From Bacillus massilinigeriensis (GTDB lineage Bacteria; Bacillota; Bacilli; Bacillales; Cytobacillaceae): DNA of 64,000 bases. Under the pieces are notes generated by a model that saw only the letters and a program-made list of their open reading frames with translations, did not search any database and was not told where the DNA came from. Below are positions 28,241 through 37,526 of this stretch, piece after piece. Numbering within the stretch: position 1 is the first letter of the stretch; the number at the start of each line of letters is the position of its first letter. The position numbers and the translations under genes were made by a program. The stretch covers positions 1,332,409 to 1,396,408 of the forward strand of contig NZ_LT630337.1 of assembly GCF_900117315.1 (NCBI RefSeq). The letters are read 5' to 3'.

Positions 28241-28475
28241 TTTATTCGCAAAAATCCGCTTTTTATTCGCGAAATTTAATTTTTATTCGTGAAAATCCAC
28301 TTTTTATTCGCGAAACATCGCAATTTATTCGCAAAAATAAAATTATATTCGCGATTTCAGTTTTTTCTCGCGAAAAATTTTATTTATTCGCGATTTCTAT
28401 CTCTTATTCGCAGAAATTCCCCACTTTCGCGAAAACCAAAGGTTATTCGCGAACCACCACCCATTTGCGAACAAT
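28241..28475. repeat. Degenerate ATTCGCGAAA tandem array, about 12 units
   Basis: Cores ATTCGC or one-base variants begin at 28244, 28265, 28285, 28306, 28327, 28347, 28366, 28386, 28406, 28425, 28445 and 28463, a spacing of 18-21 bp. Most read (T)TTATTCGCGAAA and contain the short palindrome TTCGCGAA; the linkers are AT-rich and variable. It lies in the 510-bp gap (28016-28525) between ylxM and ftsY, before the ftsY terminator. No gene is credible here. It is not a CRISPR array: units are short and degenerate with no equal-length unique spacers. Confidence 0.9.
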
Positions 28476-28525
28476 CAAAATCAAACTACCTAAGCCCACC
28501 AACCATGCTCACTCAAAAATCCAAT

Positions 28526-29512
28526 CTAAGCCTCACTATCAACAATCTCAGCAAACAACCCATATACATACTGTTCAGCATCAAACTCTTGAAGATCATC
28601 CATCTTCTCACCTAAGCCAACAAATTTCACCGGAATATTCAATTCATTTCGGATGGCAAGAACAATTCCACCCTTTGCTGTTCCGTCAAGCTTCGTTAAA
28701 ACAATTCCACTGACATCTGTTGCTTCTTTAAAGGTTTTCGCCTGAATCATTGCATTTTGGCCGGTAGTTGCATCAAGAACAAGAAGTACCTCATGTGGGG
28801 CACCAGGGATTTCCCTTTCAATGACACGTTTAACCTTTTCAAGCTCCTTCATTAAGTTAACCTTGTTTTGCAAACGGCCAGCTGTATCACAAAGGAGAAT
28901 ATCTACGTTCCGTGATTTAGCTGCTTTAACCGCATCGTACATTACCGCGGCTGGATCTGATCCTTCCGCTTGCTTAATCACATCAACACCGACCCGCTCT
29001 CCCCAAACCTCTAATTGATCAATGGCCCCAGCACGGAATGTGTCACCTGCAGCAAGTAGAACTTTTCGACCCTCTGATTGAAATTTATGGGCCAGTTTCC
29101 CGATGGTTGTTGTTTTCCCAACACCATTTACACCTACAAACAAGATGACGGTCAATCCACCTTCTTGAATATTTAATCCTAAAGTGCTGTCATTCCCCTT
29201 ATTGTAAATTTCAACAAGTTTCTCTGAAATAACATCTTGAACTTCCTTCGGGTCTTGAATATTCTTGCGTTTCACTTCCATTTTCAGCTCGTCCACTAGT
29301 TTCATAACCGTATCAAAGCCAACATCCGCTTGAATCAAAATTTCTTCAAGCTCTTCAAAAAAATCTTCATCTACCTTTCGATAGCGGGACACCAAATCAT
29401 TGACTTTATTAGAAAAATTATCGCGAGTTTTCGTCAGTCCCTCTTTGAATTTTTCCGTGACTGAGTCTGTTTGCTTTGTAATTTTTTCTTTTAATTTTTT
29501 AAAAAAGCTCAT
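28526..29512 (-). CDS. ftsY: Signal recognition particle receptor FtsY
   Basis: 328 residues. The SRP receptor GTPase at the membrane. The lysine-rich amphipathic N-terminus is MSFFKKLKEKITKQ. The NG-domain has FVGVNGVGKTTTIGKLAHK, AAGDTFRAGAIDQLEVW, DTAGRLQNKVNLMKEL and TKLDGTAKGGIV. I start at the ATG at 29512, matching the family, not the in-frame codon 9 nt earlier. In B. subtilis rnc-smc-ftsY are contiguous; here an inserted element separates ftsY from smc. Confidence 0.97.
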   Translation of the reverse strand: MSFFKKLKEKITKQTDSVTEKFKEGLTKTRDNFSNKVNDLVSRYRKVDEDFFEELEEILIQADVGFDTVMKLVDELKMEVKRKNIQDPKEVQDVISEKLVEIYNKGNDSTLGLNIQEGGLTVILFVGVNGVGKTTTIGKLAHKFQSEGRKVLLAAGDTFRAGAIDQLEVWGERVGVDVIKQAEGSDPAAVMYDAVKAAKSRNVDILLCDTAGRLQNKVNLMKELEKVKRVIEREIPGAPHEVLLVLDATTGQNAMIQAKTFKEATDVSGIVLTKLDGTAKGGIVLAIRNELNIPVKFVGLGEKMDDLQEFDAEQYVYGLFAEIVDSEA

Positions 29513-29529
29513 TTTTTCCACTTCCTTAT

Positions 29530-29755
29530 TTTACTTAGGCTGTTTTCGTATAGATTGTTGCTTTTATAACCGCAGCCTGAATACACTCCGCTTTCCGTGG
29601 GCGAGCGGTGAGCCTCCTCGTTGCTACGCTCCTCGAGGGTCTCACCTTTCTCGCATTCCCACAGGAGTCTACGTGTATTCAGGCTGCTAAGTCATTACTC
29701 TCTACTTATTTATCATCAAAATAACAACAAACTTTGAGAAAACAGCCTTTACTTA
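29530..29755. mobile_element. 210-bp MITE-like element with 8-bp target duplication
   Basis: The element proper runs 29538-29747. Its ends are perfect 10-bp inverted repeats GGCTGTTTTC (29538-29547) and GAAAACAGCC (29738-29747). It is flanked by identical direct repeats TTTACTTA at 29530-29537 and 29748-29755. Inside, GCAGCCTGAATACAC (29572-29586) and GTGTATTCAGGCTGC (29673-29687) form a second perfect inverted repeat enclosing the GC-rich core CTCCGCTTTCCGTGGGCGAG...CCCACAGGAGTC, itself able to fold (GGTGAG/CTCACC). No transposase is encoded. The smc stop codon TAA (29753-29755) lies in the right duplication. Confidence 0.85.
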
Positions 29756-32700
29756 AGATCGAACTAGTTCATTTGTTTCCTCTAAGCGAACGGAAACTAG
29801 TTTTGACACTCCAGATTCTTGCATGGTCACACCATAAAGTACATCTGCTTCCTCCATCGTCCCTTTTCTATGGGTGATTACAATGAATTGGGTTTCTGAG
29901 CTATATGTTTTTAAGTATTGACTAAAACGGAAAACATTCGCCTCATCCAGTGCTGCCTCCACTTCATCCAAGATACAAAATGGCACAGGGCGAACTTTTA
30001 GTATTGAAAAGAGCAAAGCAATAGCAGTGAGTGCTCTTTCGCCACCTGATAGTAGACCAAGATTCTGTAGCTTTTTGCCTGGTGGCTGTGCAACGATTTC
30101 AACTCCAGTGTTTAGCAAATCGTCTGGATTTGTCAGTCTTAAATCTGCCCTTCCTCCACCAAATAAGGCTTGGAAAACATATTCAAAATGGGAGCGTATA
30201 GCATTGAAGGTTTGTTCGAAACGCTTTTTCATTTCAATATCCATTTCATCAATTACCTGGAATAAGGTATCCTTTGCTTCCTGCAAATCTTTCTTTTGTT
30301 CTAATAGGAACTCATACCTTTCAGAAACACGTTCATATTCTTCAATGGCTCCAAGGTTTACTGTTCCCATTTCTTCAATAGAAAGCTTAATCAACTTTAC
30401 TTTCTTTCTCGCTTCATCTGCAGGTATTTGGAGTGGATATGCTTCTTTTGCACCATCATAAGAAAGCAGATATTCTTCGCGAAGGTGCGATAGATGATTG
30501 TCCAGCTCAACATCAAGGCGGTTAATCTTTACTTCTTCATCTCGCAGGCTAATCGTCATACCTCTTTGCAGGCGTTTTAATTCTTTAACCTCTAGCTCAA
30601 GATCGTCGAGATTACTTTGTAAACGAAGTCTTTCCTCTCTTCTTGTAGAGATTAAGTTTAAGGTTTCTGTTTTATCTTGGAGCCTTCTTTTCGCTTCTTC
30701 CTCTAAATGAACCTCACCTGAGGAACTATCTGTCATCTCAGAGGTTAGAAGTTCAAGATCTTCCTTGTAGGTTACTAAACGTTCAGAAGTGTCATTTAAG
30801 TCCGTCATGCACCTTGATAATTTCTCCTTAGCATGGAGAAGCTGTTCATTCTTCGCCGCATGCTTAATCTTCAAATCATTGATTTCAGAGATGAGGGTTT
30901 CTTTTGACAAGCTATCCGTATTTTTCTGCTCTGTCAGTCCGGCAATTTCTTGGTCTAATGTCTTAATTTGAACCTGATATTTATCTAAAAGCTCAAGCAA
31001 TTCTTCTTTTCGAGTAATCAATCTTTTCTTTTCATCTGAAAACTGATTCTTTTCTAAATCATATAAAGTGAGGCGTTCATTATTATTTTTTTCTTTTAGT
31101 TCAACTTCCCGAAGGTCACCCTTGGCTGATTGCTCTGCAATACGCAGCTCCTCACCCTGTTTTCTTAATTCATCTAATGCTGTCTCCTGATCCTGTATTT
31201 TCAGTTTAAATACTTTGACCTGTTCCTCAAGCTGTGATGTTTGTTGTTCCATCGTGATTAGCTTGGTTTTTAATTCCTCTAATTCTCCCTTACGACTGAG
31301 GAGTGAGGAGTTCTTTTGCTTTACGGCTCCACCTGTCATTGATCCACCAGGATTGACAACATCTCCATCTAAAGTAACGAGACGGCATCGATATTGCAAG
31401 ATTCTTGCTAACTCATTGGCTCCCTTTAAATCCTTGGTGATGACAACAGTCCCTAGTAAATTTGTGAAAACATTCCCGTAAGTATTCTCGTATTGAACTA
31501 AGTCTGAGGCGATACCTACATAGTCAGAGTGATTCTGAATGGACTGAATCTGACCTTCCGATAGAGATTTCCCTTTAATGACATTCAAAGGTAGGAATGT
31601 AGCCCGTCCATATGAGTTTTGTTTTAAATATTGAATCGCTTTTCTTCCACTTTCCTCTGTATCAACTATGATATGCTGCATTGCTGCACCGAGGGCTGTT
31701 TCGATTGCTACTTCATATTTCTTTGGAACAGTAATTAGTTCTGCTATAGCACCCTTTATACCTTGTAGCTTACTTTCACGTGCTTTTAATACTTCCTTAA
31801 CCCCTTGGAAGAATCCTGAATAGTCATCCTCCATTTCCTCTAGCATATCTTTTCTAGATTTTGATTTTTGCAAGTACTGATACGCTTGGTAGAGAGTGGT
31901 TTCTTGCTTTTGATAGCTATTTCTTAAAGATTCCAGCTTGTTTTGTTCATTTCGAAAAATAGAAATCTGTTCTTCTAGTTTTTTCTGGATTTCAGCAAGT
32001 CTTTCTTCAATTTCATTTTTTCGATTTTGTATTTCACTACGTTCCTGGAGGTATTTTTCATTTTCCCCCTCTAATCTATCGTTTTTATTTTCAAGCTGTG
32101 AAAGATCACGTTCAACATATTGCAGTTCATTTTTTGCAGCTGCCTGTTGGTTTAATAAGTCAATATAATCCCCTTTAAGGGATTCGATTTCCTCTTCAAT
32201 ATTTACAGAAAATAAAGCCATTTTTCCTTGTTTCTCTTTTAATGAAAGTTGAAGCGCTTCAGCTTCTTCTTCCAATGACTTTACCGTATTCATTTCTTCT
32301 TCTTTTTGTTCTACTAAAGAATTGAGCTTGATAGTAAGCTCTTCAATATTTTTCTCCAACTGATCCTTATTTTGGTCAGCATTTTTCTTTCTTTCCTTTA
32401 ATACTTCCTTTCTTCCCTCTAATTTCTCAAGCTCCTCACTGGCATGAAGTAAGACCGTTTGCAAGTCATTGATTGACTCATCTAAAGCTTGAGTATGATC
32501 ACGTAATTCCTCAATTTGCGCTTCCTTAGATTGAAGAGAGATAGATAGATTCATTTCTTCTTCTTTATGTTTTTCAAATTGCTGAGATAGTTTTTCCCAT
32601 TTTCCATGGAGCTCGTCTATTTCATAAACAGTAAGAGCTACCTCAATTTTTTCAAGCTCCTCTTTTTGCTGTAGATAATCTTTGGCAATTGAGGCTTGAA

Positions 32701-33319
32701 TCTTTAAAGGCTCAACCTGACTTTCTAGTTCGAACAAAATATCGTTAACTCGATTTAAATTTTCTTGCGTTTCAGTGAGCTTACCTTCTGCTTTTTTCTT
32801 TCTAGTTTTATATTTCAAAACACCGGCTGCTTCTTCAAAGATTGTTCTACGATCCTCTGCTTTACTATTCAATATCTCCTCGACTTTCCCCTGACTTATG
32901 ATAGAGAATGCCTCTCTTCCTAAGCCTGAATCCATGAAAAGGTCGACAATATCCTTTAATCTGCAATGCTGTTTATTGATGAAGAATTCACTTTCACCAG
33001 AACGATAAACCCTTCTTGTTACACTTACCTCATTATATTCAAGTGGCAAAAAGGAATCCTCATTGTCTAATGTAAGAGTAACTTCGGCAAAATTAAGAGC
33101 TTTTCTTGAATCGCTACCTGCAAAAATGATATCTTCCATTTTTGCTCCACGGAGGGACTTTGCGGATTGTTCTCCTAATACCCAACGAACAGCGTCAATA
33201 ATATTACTTTTCCCACTACCATTTGGTCCAACAACTGCTGTGACTCCTGGTACAAAATCGACACTTATTCGTTCAGCAAATGATTTAAAACCTACGATGT
33301 CTAAACGTTTAAGAAACAA
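29753..33319 (-). CDS. smc: Chromosome segregation protein SMC
   Basis: 1188 residues. The condensin ATPase that, with ScpA and ScpB, organises and segregates the chromosome. Walker A TAVVGPNGSGKSNIIDAVRW lies near residue 32. Two long coiled coils (about 165-500 and 680-1020) flank a hinge ending in the VNPGGSMTGGAVK block. The signature LLSGGERALTAIALLF and Walker B FCILDEVEAALDEAN are near the C-terminus. The start is a TTG (MFLKRLDIVGFKSF) with GGGGGG 6 nt upstream. It follows rnc by 24 nt. Confidence 0.98.
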   Translation of the reverse strand: MFLKRLDIVGFKSFAERISVDFVPGVTAVVGPNGSGKSNIIDAVRWVLGEQSAKSLRGAKMEDIIFAGSDSRKALNFAEVTLTLDNEDSFLPLEYNEVSVTRRVYRSGESEFFINKQHCRLKDIVDLFMDSGLGREAFSIISQGKVEEILNSKAEDRRTIFEEAAGVLKYKTRKKKAEGKLTETQENLNRVNDILFELESQVEPLKIQASIAKDYLQQKEELEKIEVALTVYEIDELHGKWEKLSQQFEKHKEEEMNLSISLQSKEAQIEELRDHTQALDESINDLQTVLLHASEELEKLEGRKEVLKERKKNADQNKDQLEKNIEELTIKLNSLVEQKEEEMNTVKSLEEEAEALQLSLKEKQGKMALFSVNIEEEIESLKGDYIDLLNQQAAAKNELQYVERDLSQLENKNDRLEGENEKYLQERSEIQNRKNEIEERLAEIQKKLEEQISIFRNEQNKLESLRNSYQKQETTLYQAYQYLQKSKSRKDMLEEMEDDYSGFFQGVKEVLKARESKLQGIKGAIAELITVPKKYEVAIETALGAAMQHIIVDTEESGRKAIQYLKQNSYGRATFLPLNVIKGKSLSEGQIQSIQNHSDYVGIASDLVQYENTYGNVFTNLLGTVVITKDLKGANELARILQYRCRLVTLDGDVVNPGGSMTGGAVKQKNSSLLSRKGELEELKTKLITMEQQTSQLEEQVKVFKLKIQDQETALDELRKQGEELRIAEQSAKGDLREVELKEKNNNERLTLYDLEKNQFSDEKKRLITRKEELLELLDKYQVQIKTLDQEIAGLTEQKNTDSLSKETLISEINDLKIKHAAKNEQLLHAKEKLSRCMTDLNDTSERLVTYKEDLELLTSEMTDSSSGEVHLEEEAKRRLQDKTETLNLISTRREERLRLQSNLDDLELEVKELKRLQRGMTISLRDEEVKINRLDVELDNHLSHLREEYLLSYDGAKEAYPLQIPADEARKKVKLIKLSIEEMGTVNLGAIEEYERVSERYEFLLEQKKDLQEAKDTLFQVIDEMDIEMKKRFEQTFNAIRSHFEYVFQALFGGGRADLRLTNPDDLLNTGVEIVAQPPGKKLQNLGLLSGGERALTAIALLFSILKVRPVPFCILDEVEAALDEANVFRFSQYLKTYSSETQFIVITHRKGTMEEADVLYGVTMQESGVSKLVSVRLEETNELVRS

Positions 33320-33343
33320 GTAAATCCCCCCTTCTCCCACATT

Positions 33344-34105
33344 TTATTTCTTCTCATAGTCATCAAACATATGAGCTTTAAGTTTTTCTAAAGCCATTTG
33401 GGCAGCATGTTGTTCTGCTTCTTTTTTTGATCGACCTGACCCCATTCCTAACTCTTTTGTATTTAAAGAGACAATGGAAACAAACTCACGATTATGAGCT
33501 GGACCTTTTTCTTGTAAAATTTTATATTCAATACTACCTACTCCATCACGCTGAATCAGTTCTTGAAGCTGACTTTTAAAATCCATCACATGAGAAAAAG
33601 CACCAGAATTTATTTTAGGAAAGACGACCTTTTCGAGAAATTGAATAACTGATTCCATTCCTTGATCCAAGAATAATGCTCCGATAAAAGCTTCAAAAAC
33701 ATCTGCAAGCAATGCCGGTCTCTCTCTTCCACCTGTCATTTCCTCACCTTTTCCAAGAAGAACGTGGACACCGAAGGAAAGTTCATGTGCAAATGCCACT
33801 AGTGAAGGCTCGCAAACCACAGCAGCACGTAATTTTGTCAGTTCCCCTTCACTCATCATTGGGTATTTGTTATAAAGGAAGTGAGAAACAGTTACCTCTA
33901 GAACAGCGTCTCCTAAAAACTCAAGCCTTTCATTATCTTCATAAGGCTTTCTTCGATGCTCATTCACATATGATGAATGAGTAAATGCTTGTTTAAGCAA
34001 ATTTTCATTATGAAAATGGATTCCTATTTTACTTTGAAGTTCTTTAAATTGTTTTTCTATCGCATTTTGTATGCGTCTATCTCTCTCTTTTCCCATCTTT
34101 CTCAT
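33344..34105 (-). CDS. rnc: Ribonuclease III
   Basis: 253 residues. Cleaves double-stranded RNA in rRNA precursors, SRP RNA and antisense duplexes. The signature [20 protein letters not shown] (about 62-81) holds the metal-binding acidic residues. The second acidic pair is in [18 protein letters not shown]. The double-stranded RNA-binding domain occupies the C-terminal 70 residues ([32 protein letters not shown]). GGAG precedes the ATG by 5 nt. A promoter with a perfect -10 box lies 35 nt upstream, between two hairpins and the gene. Confidence 0.98.
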   Translation of the reverse strand: MRKMGKERDRRIQNAIEKQFKELQSKIGIHFHNENLLKQAFTHSSYVNEHRRKPYEDNERLEFLGDAVLEVTVSHFLYNKYPMMSEGELTKLRAAVVCEPSLVAFAHELSFGVHVLLGKGEEMTGGRERPALLADVFEAFIGALFLDQGMESVIQFLEKVVFPKINSGAFSHVMDFKSQLQELIQRDGVGSIEYKILQEKGPAHNREFVSIVSLNTKELGMGSGRSKKEAEQHAAQMALEKLKAHMFDDYEKK

Positions 34106-34137
34106 TATGACTCCACCTTGCTAATAATTTGCATACC

Positions 34138-34166
34138 ATTATAAGTGTACGGAATTACATGAAAAA
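34138..34166 (-). promoter_or_regulatory. Candidate sigma-A promoter of rnc-smc
   Basis: Perfect -10 TATAAT (34138-34143), a 17-bp spacer and a weak -35 TTTTTC (34161-34166), minus strand. Confidence 0.5.
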
Positions 34167-34169
34167 ACG

Positions 34170-34208
34170 CAAAGAAACTTGGAGGAATTTTTCTCTCCAA
34201 GTTTTCCT
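34170..34208. terminator. Hairpin between acpP and rnc, possibly bidirectional
   Basis: AAACTTGGAG (34175-34184) and CTCCAAGTTT (34195-34204) form a perfect 10-bp stem with a 10-nt loop. T-rich sequence follows on both strands, so it can back up the acpP terminator just upstream in the minus direction. Confidence 0.72.
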
Positions 34209-34242
34209 TATATACCTAATCGATGGCAGGCCCATTTGAAGG

Positions 34243-34293
34243 AGAAAAGGCTGTCCCCCCATGCACCTGACACCTTCGCTTTGGGACAGCCCT
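34243..34293 (-). terminator. Terminator of acpP with long GGCTGTCCC stem
   Basis: GGCTGTCCC (34249-34257) and GGGACAGCC (34283-34291) form a 9-bp stem around a 25-nt loop, followed by TTTTC on the minus strand. Long arms with this sequence also resemble transposon ends. Confidence 0.75.
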
Positions 34294-34306
34294 TATGATC
34301 CAACGA

Positions 34307-34540
34307 TTACAATTTGCTATTTATGTAATTTACAGCGTCTCCCACTGTAGAAATTTTCTCAGCATCATCGTCAGAGATTTCCATATCGAATTCATCTTCT
34401 AATTCCATTACGAGTTCAACTACATCTAGGGAATCTGCACCAAGATCATCTTTGAAGGATGCTTCAAGTTTTACTTGAGACTCTTCAACTCCTAGTCGGT
34501 CAACGATTATTTTCGTTACGCGTTCTAATACTTCTGCCAT
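34307..34540 (-). CDS. acpP: Acyl carrier protein
   Basis: 77 residues, very acidic. Carries growing acyl chains on a phosphopantetheine arm attached to Ser37 in [38 protein letters not shown] is the usual N-terminal helix. The ATG at 34540 has GGGGAGGTGA 8 nt upstream; a reading 9 nt longer is unlikely. It stands 136 nt from fabG with its own likely promoter, so it can be made in excess of the enzymes. Confidence 0.98.
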   Translation of the reverse strand: MAEVLERVTKIIVDRLGVEESQVKLEASFKDDLGADSLDVVELVMELEDEFDMEISDDDAEKISTVGDAVNYINSKL

Positions 34541-34562
34541 GCTTGTCACCTCCCCTCAAGAC

Positions 34563-34591
34563 ATTATATTGTATTTTTGTTAAATAATAAA
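34563..34591 (-). promoter_or_regulatory. Candidate sigma-A promoter of acpP
   Basis: Perfect -10 TATAAT (34563-34568), a 17-bp spacer and a poor -35 TTTATT (34586-34591), minus strand, 22 nt before the acpP ATG. Confidence 0.52.
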
Positions 34592-34676
34592 TGTTGATTC
34601 AATAATATTCATGAAAAAAGTGTTGCCATTCACTTCAAAGGATCATGCAAATCTATACTCAGTTAAGGAATGCTTG

Positions 34677-35423
34677 TTACATGACCATTCCACCATCAAC
34701 ATGGAGTGTTTGTCCAGTCATATAACGACTATCATCAGATGCTAAAAAAGCTACGACATGAGCAACATCACTTGGTTTCCCAAAATCAGCAAGAGGGATT
34801 TGCTTGAGCATTTCATTTCTTACTTCCTCATTCAATTTGTCCGTCATGTCCGTCGTAATAAACCCTGGTGCAACTGCGTTAACAGTTATACCTCTTGAAG
34901 CAAGTTCTTTTGCTGCTGTTTTCGTTAGTCCAATGACACCTGACTTTGCAGCCACATAATTCGCCTGACCTGGGTTCCCGCTCACACCTACTATGGAAGA
35001 AATATTAATGATACGGCCGTAGCGCTGCTTCATCATTTGTCTAGTAACAGCTTTCGTAGTCAAAAAGACACCTTTTAAGTTTGTATTAATGACGGCATCC
35101 CATTCCTCTTCTTTCATTCTCATTAGAAGGTTATCCTTTGTAATACCTGCATTATTCACTAAAATATCTAACCTTCCAAACCTTTCAATCGTTTCCTTCA
35201 CCATATTAGTGACAGACTCAGCATTTGAGACATCTGCCTGAACAGCGATAGCATCTCTTCCTAGGGCCTTAATTTCATCAACTACTTCATTTGCCTTAGC
35301 TTCATTTCCCGCATAATTAACCGCAATATTCGCACCAAGTCTTGCTAGCTCTAGAGCAATCTCTCTGCCAATTCCTCTTGAAGCACCAGTAACAAGTGCA
35401 ATTTTACCCTGTAATCTCATCAT
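34677..35423 (-). CDS. fabG: 3-oxoacyl-[ACP] reductase FabG
   Basis: 248 residues. NADPH-dependent reduction of beta-ketoacyl-ACP in fatty-acid elongation. A short-chain dehydrogenase with [19 protein letters not shown] (cofactor loop), [16 protein letters not shown] and catalytic Ser, Tyr and Lys in [20 protein letters not shown] and the following AKSG. Ends [10 protein letters not shown]. The first ATG overlaps the fabD stop; a second ATG 3 nt on (35420) has slightly better spacing from AAAGGAGG. Confidence 0.98.
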   Translation of the reverse strand: MMRLQGKIALVTGASRGIGREIALELARLGANIAVNYAGNEAKANEVVDEIKALGRDAIAVQADVSNAESVTNMVKETIERFGRLDILVNNAGITKDNLLMRMKEEEWDAVINTNLKGVFLTTKAVTRQMMKQRYGRIINISSIVGVSGNPGQANYVAAKSGVIGLTKTAAKELASRGITVNAVAPGFITTDMTDKLNEEVRNEMLKQIPLADFGKPSDVAHVVAFLASDDSRYMTGQTLHVDGGMVM

Positions 35424-36364
35424 TTTTCCTCCTTTAAGGCTTCCATAGTAGCTCTGAAAGTCTCTTCATCGGAAACAGCATAAGTTTTCACATTTCGATC
35501 AATTTTTCTGACAAGTCCGGATAACACTTTACCTGGTCCAATTTCAATAAAGGTATCCACATCAAGGGAAATCATCTTTTGCACGGAATCCTCCCATAAG
35601 ACAGGTGAAAATAATTGTTGGATTAGTTTCTCCTTTATGTCGTTGGAATCTGTCATTTCCGTTGCTGTTACATTTGCTATGACAGGAATATCTGCATCTT
35701 GTATGGCAATTTCCTCTAGTATACCAGCAAGCCTTGTAGCAGCTGGTTTCATTAAATCGGAATGAAATGGTCCACTTACCTCAAGAGGAAGAACCCTTTT
35801 GGCTCCGGCTTCCTTTGCTTTCACTGCAGCTATTTCAATACCCTTGCGAGTTCCAGAGATGACAATTTGGCCAGGGCAATTAATATTGGCCAGTTGGACA
35901 GAGTCTCCATTATTTGTAATTTCTTCTGTGACATGACCAAGCTTATCTCGATCTAATCCTAATACAGCGGCCATCGTACCTTCACCATTTGGTACTGCTT
36001 CCTCCATAAATTCCCCACGTTTTCGAACAGCATACACACCATCTTCAAATGATATAGCTCCTGAAGCAACAAGTGCGGTATACTCCCCTAAGCTATGACC
36101 AGCAACATAATCCGGCTTGACTCCAGCTTGCTCAAACAAAGTTAATATGGCCATACTTGTCGTCAGTAAAGCAGGTTGAGCATTTGTTGTTAATGTCAAT
36201 TTCTCTTGCGGTCCCTCAAATATGAGATTTGAAAGCTGATCCTGTAAACGCTCATCTGCTTTTTGAAAAATTCCCCTTGCTTCCTGACTATTTGCTGCAA
36301 GCTCTTTGCCCATTCCTACAATTTGAGATCCTTGACCTGGAAACAAAAATGCCAACTTACCCAT
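35420..36364 (-). CDS. fabD: Malonyl-CoA:ACP transacylase FabD
   Basis: 314 residues. Loads malonyl groups from CoA onto ACP. The N-terminal [20 protein letters not shown] and nucleophile Ser in [16 protein letters not shown] (about residue 92) are clear. The catalytic His lies in [15 protein letters not shown], and [13 protein letters not shown] closes the domain. It sits 39 nt after plsX and overlaps fabG, so plsX-fabD-fabG are cotranscribed. Confidence 0.98.
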   Translation of the reverse strand: MGKLAFLFPGQGSQIVGMGKELAANSQEARGIFQKADERLQDQLSNLIFEGPQEKLTLTTNAQPALLTTSMAILTLFEQAGVKPDYVAGHSLGEYTALVASGAISFEDGVYAVRKRGEFMEEAVPNGEGTMAAVLGLDRDKLGHVTEEITNNGDSVQLANINCPGQIVISGTRKGIEIAAVKAKEAGAKRVLPLEVSGPFHSDLMKPAATRLAGILEEIAIQDADIPVIANVTATEMTDSNDIKEKLIQQLFSPVLWEDSVQKMISLDVDTFIEIGPGKVLSGLVRKIDRNVKTYAVSDEETFRATMEALKEEK

Positions 36365-36403
36365 AACAACACCTCTTCTTTAAATTCCTTAAAAAAACTT
36401 CAT

Positions 36404-37396
36404 TTATTTAACAATTTCTCTTTCAATAGTCTGTTTAATTGTTTCTACAACTTTTTTATCAACCATTTCACGAGTTTGTCTTACCGCATTATAAATTGAA
36501 TTCGCATCAGAAGAACCATGGGCCTTGATAACAGGTGCTTTTAACCCAAAAAGACCTGCCCCACCGTATTCTGAGTAATCCATCTTTGATTTAAGCTTCT
36601 TTAAATCCGGCATTAACACGGCCGCTGCTAGCTTACTTTTCACACTACTTGATAAAGCCGTTTTTAACATTTGAAACACAGACATAGCTGTTCCTTCAAT
36701 TGTTTTCAATACCATATTTCCAGTAAAGCCATCTGTTATGACGACATCAGCAACCCCGTCAAGCAAATCCCTTGCCTCGACATTACCAACAAAATTTAGA
36801 GCAGCATTTTCTAAGAGATGAAATGTATTTTTAGTCAGCTCGGTACCCTTTTTCTCTTCTGTTCCAATGTTAAGCAATCCAACTCTTGGTTTTGAGATAG
36901 ATCTTACTTTTTCACTATATATGGAGCCCATAATGGCATATTGGAGGAGATTTTCTGGCTTTGCATCCACATTTGCCCCTACATCTAGCAGTGTAAAGCC
37001 ATCCCCATTAATTGTAGGTAGGGTAGGAGATAATGCCGGGCGGTCAATTCCTTCTATACGTCCGACTACAAATAAGCCAGCTGCCATTAATGCACCCGTA
37101 TTCCCTGCAGATATACATCCATCAGCTTCTCCATCTGCAACTAGCTTTGCAGCTAATACCATGGATGAATTTTTTTTACGTCGGACTGCTCGAACAGGCT
37201 CATCCGTCCCTAAAATCACTTCTTCAGTATGTAATATTTGAATTCTCTCTTGATTGGTAAGGTATTCTTTTATTTGTCTTTCATTTCCAACAAGTGTTAC
37301 TTCAATATCTTTATATTCTTGTACGGCTTTCATAGCCCCTAGCACGATTTCTTTAGGGGCATGATCTCCACCCATTGCATCTATTGCTAATCTCAT
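36404..37396 (-). CDS. plsX: Phosphate acyltransferase PlsX
   Basis: 330 residues. Converts acyl-ACP to acyl-phosphate, the donor PlsY uses to start phospholipid synthesis; peripheral at the membrane. The N-terminus [20 protein letters not shown], the [19 protein letters not shown] block and [20 protein letters not shown] are diagnostic. AAAGGATGA precedes the ATG. In B. subtilis it follows fapR directly; here 160 nt with a hairpin and a repeat remnant lie between, so expression depends on read-through or an unplaced local promoter. Confidence 0.98.
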   Translation of the reverse strand: MRLAIDAMGGDHAPKEIVLGAMKAVQEYKDIEVTLVGNERQIKEYLTNQERIQILHTEEVILGTDEPVRAVRRKKNSSMVLAAKLVADGEADGCISAGNTGALMAAGLFVVGRIEGIDRPALSPTLPTINGDGFTLLDVGANVDAKPENLLQYAIMGSIYSEKVRSISKPRVGLLNIGTEEKKGTELTKNTFHLLENAALNFVGNVEARDLLDGVADVVITDGFTGNMVLKTIEGTAMSVFQMLKTALSSSVKSKLAAAVLMPDLKKLKSKMDYSEYGGAGLFGLKAPVIKAHGSSDANSIYNAVRQTREMVDKKVVETIKQTIEREIVK

Positions 37397-37426
37397 GAAT
37401 GTTCATCCTTTGATTCTTTTATTTTT

Positions 37427-37500
37427 GGCTCTGTTAGTATTTCAATGTTGATTTACGTTCCAGACTTTCCGTTTCCCACGGACGTGACATTAGTCTTCTG
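37427..37500. repeat. Probable decayed Bacillaceae intergenic repeat
   Basis: The stretch begins GGCTCTGTTAG, continues GTTGATTTACGTTCCAGACT and includes CTTTCCG and CCCACGG. This resembles, from memory, intergenic repeats common in Bacillaceae (GTTGATTTCCGTTCCAG followed by CTTTCCG). It shares the CTTTCCG and CCCAC(A/G)G pieces with the core of the element at 29538-29747. No intact far end is visible, so it would be a truncated copy. Assignment is by recall, not alignment. Confidence 0.45.
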
Positions 37501-37526
37501 ACCTTAAACCTGTTAAAAAATCACTA

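Noticed and set aside
28241-28475. CRISPR array
   Set aside because: Units are about 10-14 bp and degenerate, spacing is 18-21 bp, linkers are AT-rich remnants rather than unique spacers, and no cas gene is present.
28289-28615. Plus-strand reading frame of 108 codons across the repeat array
   Set aside because: It consists of translated ATTCGCGAA repeats and then runs antisense into ftsY; no ribosome site and no family resemblance.
29538-29747. Ordinary smc terminator
   Set aside because: The 8-bp flanking duplication and nested inverted repeats are better explained by insertion, although the RNA may still terminate transcripts.
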